From assembly GCA_900551915.1 (NCBI GenBank), contig URXT01000044.1, positions 1 through 14,246 on the forward strand: DNA of 14,246 nt. The letters are read 5' to 3'. Each line of letters opens with the position of its first letter. The first letter of the stretch is position 1. The notes beneath the pieces were generated by a model. It saw only the letters and a list, made by a program, of their open reading frames with translations, was not told the DNA's origin and searched no databases. A program made the translations under genes and the position numbers. The stretch is from an uncultured bacterium. Lineage in GTDB: Bacteria; Cyanobacteriota; Vampirovibrionia; Gastranaerophilales; Gastranaerophilaceae. Positions 11,398 through 14,246 of the stretch are shown here, piece after piece.

Positions 11398-12881
11398 TCG
11401 AAGACATAACAAACCTTAACTCACGGATTGACACTTACAAGGAAGATACCGTAATCCAGTCACTGCCGTCGGTTGCCTACGTAAACCGTGCCAAAAAAGC
11501 AATTGATAAAGGCCAGTATAAAGACGCACTTGAACTTTTACATCAGGCTGAAAGTCTTCCGCAGGAGGACGCGCTTGTTTACAAATATCAGGGAATAATT
11601 TATGACAAACTTTTCCGATTTGATGACGCGGTAAGGGTTTACAAAAAATCCGCAAACCTTAACTGCAATGACAAAATTATCTGGAAAAATCTGGGCTTTG
11701 CGCTTATCAATGTCAAGCTTTACGAGGAAGCGCAGGAGGCTTTTGAAAACGCTGACAAAATTACTCCCGGAAATTCCGAAGTTTTAATGGGTTGGGGAAT
11801 GGCTTTAATGAAGCTTGAAAAATTTGCCGACGCAAGAGAAAAGTTTGTTCTTTCAGTTAAAATGAACAAATATAATTCAAACGCTTTATTTCTGGCGGCC
11901 GTTATGGAAATCAAACTAAAAATGTATGATGAAGCCGAAAATAAACTTCAATTTCTTGCAAATGTTTCGCCAAACGAGGCTAATTCGTTTGAATACGCAA
12001 GATTAAAATTTTTGAAAAAAGATTACGAAAGCGCAGGCTTTTTTGCAAGAAAGGCGCTTGAATTTAACAAAAATATGCTGCCGGCTTATCTATTGTTGGG
12101 AACAATTTTCCGGCTCAAAAACGAAAAAGAACTTTCTTTTTCATATTATAAAAAAGCCGAAGAATTATCTCTGCTTGCTCAAAATCTTTATGTGGAATGG
12201 GCTGTTTCTTTAATAAAATTTGAAGAATTTGAACAGGCAATGGAAAAGTTGAACAGAGCATTAGAGCTTGGCGGGGAGAACTCTGAAATAAAAGTTCTAA
12301 AAAACATATGCAATCTTTTGGAAGGAGAGGAGGAGAACAAACAGCTTCTCGAAGATACCCTGAATGAGCCTGAAAATCCGATAAAACCGCTTATTTACCG
12401 TGCATTAGGCATGAAAGCATGCGCAGAAGGCAATTATGTTGACGGGATACATTTTTTTAAATCAGCATTGAAAGAAGACCCGTCTGATGTCGTAAATTAT
12501 TATTACATTGCAAAATCATACCTTCACGCAAACGAAAACTCGAATGCAAAAGAATATTTCGAAACTTCAATAAAAGAAAATCCAAAACATCTTAAATCTT
12601 ACATTGATTATTCTAAATTTTTAATTTCAATTGACGATTTTGCGGACGCAAACCGAAAGCTTCGCAAAGCGCTCAAGCAGGATGAAAATAATCTCGAAAT
12701 TTTAAACATGCTTTTTTATGTAAATTACATACTTGTCAAGCAAAACGTTTGTGAATATAATATAAAAGAAACATTAAACTTTGAAAAACAAATAAAAGCA
12801 AAAGATGAAAATGCATTTAAATACCCTGACAAATCGGCAGAACTTGCAGAATTGTTAAATAAATTGCAGGAAAAGGATTAA
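11373..12881 (+). CDS. TPR-repeat protein
   Basis: A 502-aa cytoplasmic protein made almost entirely of tetratricopeptide helix pairs, at least ten from about residue 32 to 460. Clear units include AKKAIDKGQYKDALELLHQA, YQGIIYDKLFRFDDAVRVYK, LGFALINVKLYEEAQEAFEN, GMALMKLEKFADAREKF and ALGMKACAEGNYVDGIHFFK. Such arrays are protein-binding scaffolds; no enzymatic domain, signal peptide or membrane helix is seen. The start is a TTG at 11373, because AGAGGTGG ends 4 bases upstream and no ATG occurs before the repeats. It begins inside the last 25 bases of the kdsC-like gene and ends two bases before the aspartate kinase start. All three are therefore probably translated together. The partner protein is unknown. 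Confidence 0.9.
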   Translation: MFSRFKKIIEDITNLNSRIDTYKEDTVIQSLPSVAYVNRAKKAIDKGQYKDALELLHQAESLPQEDALVYKYQGIIYDKLFRFDDAVRVYKKSANLNCNDKIIWKNLGFALINVKLYEEAQEAFENADKITPGNSEVLMGWGMALMKLEKFADAREKFVLSVKMNKYNSNALFLAAVMEIKLKMYDEAENKLQFLANVSPNEANSFEYARLKFLKKDYESAGFFARKALEFNKNMLPAYLLLGTIFRLKNEKELSFSYYKKAEELSLLAQNLYVEWAVSLIKFEEFEQAMEKLNRALELGGENSEIKVLKNICNLLEGEEENKQLLEDTLNEPENPIKPLIYRALGMKACAEGNYVDGIHFFKSALKEDPSDVVNYYYIAKSYLHANENSNAKEYFETSIKENPKHLKSYIDYSKFLISIDDFADANRKLRKALKQDENNLEILNMLFYVNYILVKQNVCEYNIKETLNFEKQIKAKDENAFKYPDKSAELAELLNKLQEKD

Positions 12882-12883
12882 AA

Positions 12884-14149
12884 TTGAGAAAGGTTATCGT
12901 ACAAAAATTCGGCGGCACATCGGTTGCTGATACAGATAAAATAAAAAACGTTGCCAAAACGGTTATTAAAGAAAAAAATAACGGAAACGATGTAGTTGTC
13001 GTAGTTTCAGCGATGGGACACACGACGGATTACCTAGTGAAAATGGCAAAAGATTTAAGCCCGAACCCTTCAGGACGTGAAATGGACATGCTTCTTTCTA
13101 CCGGTGAAGGTGTTTCAATTGCGCTTCTTGCAATGGCAATTCAGTCGCAAGGATATGATGCTGTGAGCTTTAACGCCATGCAAATCGGAATTATGACGGA
13201 AAACGTTCACTCAAAAGCCAGAATTATTGATATTAAAACCGATAAACTTAAACAAAATCTTAAAGAGGGCAAAATTATTGTTGTTGCAGGTTTTCAGGGT
13301 GTGACCGAGGAGGGCGAAATTACAACCCTCGGCCGCGGCGGTTCGGATACTTCTGCAGTAGCGCTTGCAGCAGCATTGAATGCAGAAAGATGTGATATTT
13401 ATACAGATGTTGAAGGCGTTTACACCACAGACCCGCGCATTGTTCCAAAAGCAACACGATTGGATGAGATTTCTTATGAAGAAATGCTTGAATTGGCGCA
13501 TGCAGGTGCAAATGTTCTTCATCCGCGAAGTGTTGAAACCGCCAAACAATTTAACGTTCCTTTGCGTGTCAGAAGCAGTTTCAAAACAGATAATCTAGGT
13601 ACATTAATATTAGGAGTTGATAAGATGGAAATTTATAAACCGGTTACAGGCGTTGCTGCCGATTTGTCTCAGGCAAGAATTGTAGTTTGCGATGTTCCTG
13701 ACGTTCCGGGGCAGGCTGCAAAACTGTTCGGAAAACTCGCGAAAGAACATATTTCAGTCGACATGATTATCCAGTCTTATGCGAGAAAAGTTTCCAATAC
13801 AAATGATATTGCCTTCACAATTGACAGCGCGGATTTGGAGAAAACTATTAAAACGCTTGAAGAAATGAAAAAAGAGCTTAACTGCGGCGACATTCAAATT
13901 AACGATAATATCGCAAAAGTTTCAATTGTCGGCGCCGGCATGATTGACCGCCCCGGTATTGCTTCAACAATGTTTGAAACACTTGCAAAACTCGGTGTGA
14001 ATATCAAAATGATTTCTACCAGTGAAATCAAAATAAGCTGTCTTGTAAGCAAAGACGACGCACATCGCGCTTTGAAAGCTCTTCATGAAGAATTTGAGCT
14101 TGAAAGTTCCGAAACTGCTGTTGTAAAAGGCGATTTGCCGGACGTGTAG
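12884..14149 (+). CDS. lysC: Aspartate kinase (aspartokinase), alpha subunit
   Basis: Aspartate kinase phosphorylates aspartate with ATP, the first step to lysine, threonine, methionine and diaminopimelate. At 421 aa it is the monofunctional type. The catalytic domain shows KFGGTSV (8-14), STGEG (72-76), GRGGSDTSAVALAAALNA (150-167) and DVEGVYTTDPRIVPKA (175-190). Two ACT domains follow (about 262-330 and 344-405) for feedback inhibition; Q297-S-Y in the first and S378-T-S in the second resemble the usual effector-binding sites. No homoserine dehydrogenase domain is fused. The start is TTG with AAAGGA 6 bases upstream and MRKVIVQKFGG at the N-terminus. It is the third gene of the kdsC-like/TPR/lysC operon. 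An internal start gives a separate beta subunit (13625-14149). Confidence 0.97.
   Translation: MRKVIVQKFGGTSVADTDKIKNVAKTVIKEKNNGNDVVVVVSAMGHTTDYLVKMAKDLSPNPSGREMDMLLSTGEGVSIALLAMAIQSQGYDAVSFNAMQIGIMTENVHSKARIIDIKTDKLKQNLKEGKIIVVAGFQGVTEEGEITTLGRGGSDTSAVALAAALNAERCDIYTDVEGVYTTDPRIVPKATRLDEISYEEMLELAHAGANVLHPRSVETAKQFNVPLRVRSSFKTDNLGTLILGVDKMEIYKPVTGVAADLSQARIVVCDVPDVPGQAAKLFGKLAKEHISVDMIIQSYARKVSNTNDIAFTIDSADLEKTIKTLEEMKKELNCGDIQINDNIAKVSIVGAGMIDRPGIASTMFETLAKLGVNIKMISTSEIKISCLVSKDDAHRALKALHEEFELESSETAVVKGDLPDV
13625..14149 (+). CDS. lysC: Aspartokinase beta subunit from an in-frame internal start
   Basis: Within lysC, the ATG of codon 248 is preceded by AGGAG (13612-13616) with an 8-base spacer. 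The product would be 174 aa, consisting only of the two ACT domains, with the start in the linker just before them. In Bacillus subtilis aspartokinase II and Corynebacterium LysC, an internal start at an equivalent place makes the beta subunit of an alpha2-beta2 enzyme. Position, spacing and product match that arrangement; expression is inferred. Confidence 0.65.
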   Translation: MEIYKPVTGVAADLSQARIVVCDVPDVPGQAAKLFGKLAKEHISVDMIIQSYARKVSNTNDIAFTIDSADLEKTIKTLEEMKKELNCGDIQINDNIAKVSIVGAGMIDRPGIASTMFETLAKLGVNIKMISTSEIKISCLVSKDDAHRALKALHEEFELESSETAVVKGDLPDV

Positions 14150-14201
14150 AAATTTAGAATTAAGAAAAAATAAAAATATTATATAAATGAACAAAGGAGC
14201 T

Positions 14202-14246
14202 ATGAGTATGAAAAAGCAGACTATGATTGAATTTCCGGGGGGGGGG
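14202..14246 (+). CDS. Start of a gene truncated by the contig end
   Basis: AAAGGAGC (14193-14200) directly precedes ATGAGTATG, an ideal ribosome site. The visible product is MSMKKQTMIEFP followed by Gly codons from a terminal run of ten G that is probably not genuine. Either ATG (14202 or 14208) could be the start. Too little is left to name the gene. It lies 52 bases after lysC with no terminator between, so it may continue the operon. Confidence 0.55.
   Translation, partial: MSMKKQTMIEFPGGG
14237..14246. other. Terminal poly-G run, probable sequencing artefact
   Basis: The last ten bases are all G, in a genome where such runs appear nowhere else in the window. Two-colour Illumina chemistry reports missing signal as G. 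A run exactly at the end of an assembled sequence is best read as an artefact marking the contig end. Confidence 0.7.

Noticed and set aside
13211..13549. Antisense frame within lysC
   Set aside because: Cys/Asn-rich shadow of the conserved aspartokinase catalytic domain.
1..14246. tRNA or rRNA genes
   Set aside because: No TTCGA/TTCAA T-arm with matching acceptor stem, and no rRNA-like sequence, was seen on either strand by eye.

Overview
The window looks like a complete small contig from an AT-rich, Gram-negative-type bacterium. The best guess is a non-photosynthetic cyanobacterial relative (Melainabacteria/Vampirovibrionia, e.g. a Gastranaerophilales gut lineage). Two clues support this: an LdpA-type iron-sulfur protein, a family otherwise best known from the cyanobacterial clock input pathway, and a short type IV prepilin-like protein of the style common in those genomes. 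A KdsC-like phosphatase fits an LPS-bearing cell. The taxonomic call is an inference. The right end finishes in ten G, probably a sequencing artefact, and the left end starts in what looks like a dispersed repeat.

Layout. 1-875: prepilin-like protein whose leader is read through a heptamer repeat. 962-1834: a degenerate-receiver/GGDEF protein with a non-canonical signature, followed by a 228-base non-coding stretch ending in a terminator. On the minus strand come mnmE (2099-3433), an unrecognised Ser/Asn/Gln-rich protein (3490-4185), a heptamer-repeat element (4303-4444), and a two-gene HIT-speE operon (promoter near 5700, running down to 4483). On the plus strand, 5795-7916 holds a membrane-anchored serine hydrolase and the LdpA-like protein, 4 bases apart. 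7913-8617 holds two divergent, AT-rich accessory genes: an unknown 123-aa protein and a C-protein-like Xre regulator. Between them are overlapping promoters and two TATACT/AGTATA palindromes. 8629-9468 is a gene-free imperfect palindrome of about 840 bp. 9534-10802 (minus) is an orphan sensor kinase. 10906-14149 (plus) is a tightly packed, translationally overlapping operon: KdsC-like phosphatase, TPR protein, aspartate kinase. The aspartate kinase gene carries a convincing internal start for a separate beta subunit. A truncated gene begins at 14202.

How the genes fit together. Most are housekeeping: tRNA wobble modification (MnmE), polyamine synthesis (SpeE), lysine/threonine/methionine precursor supply (LysC) and possibly Kdo/envelope synthesis (KdsC). 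Signalling is represented by the GGDEF protein, the orphan kinase and the redox-type LdpA protein. The accessory part lies between LdpA and the kinase (7913-9470). It holds the self-regulating switch-like gene pair and the giant palindrome, and is the least explained section. Two genes (mnmE and the Xre regulator) have a consensus -10 box placed so that transcription should start at or beside the ATG, suggesting leaderless mRNAs.
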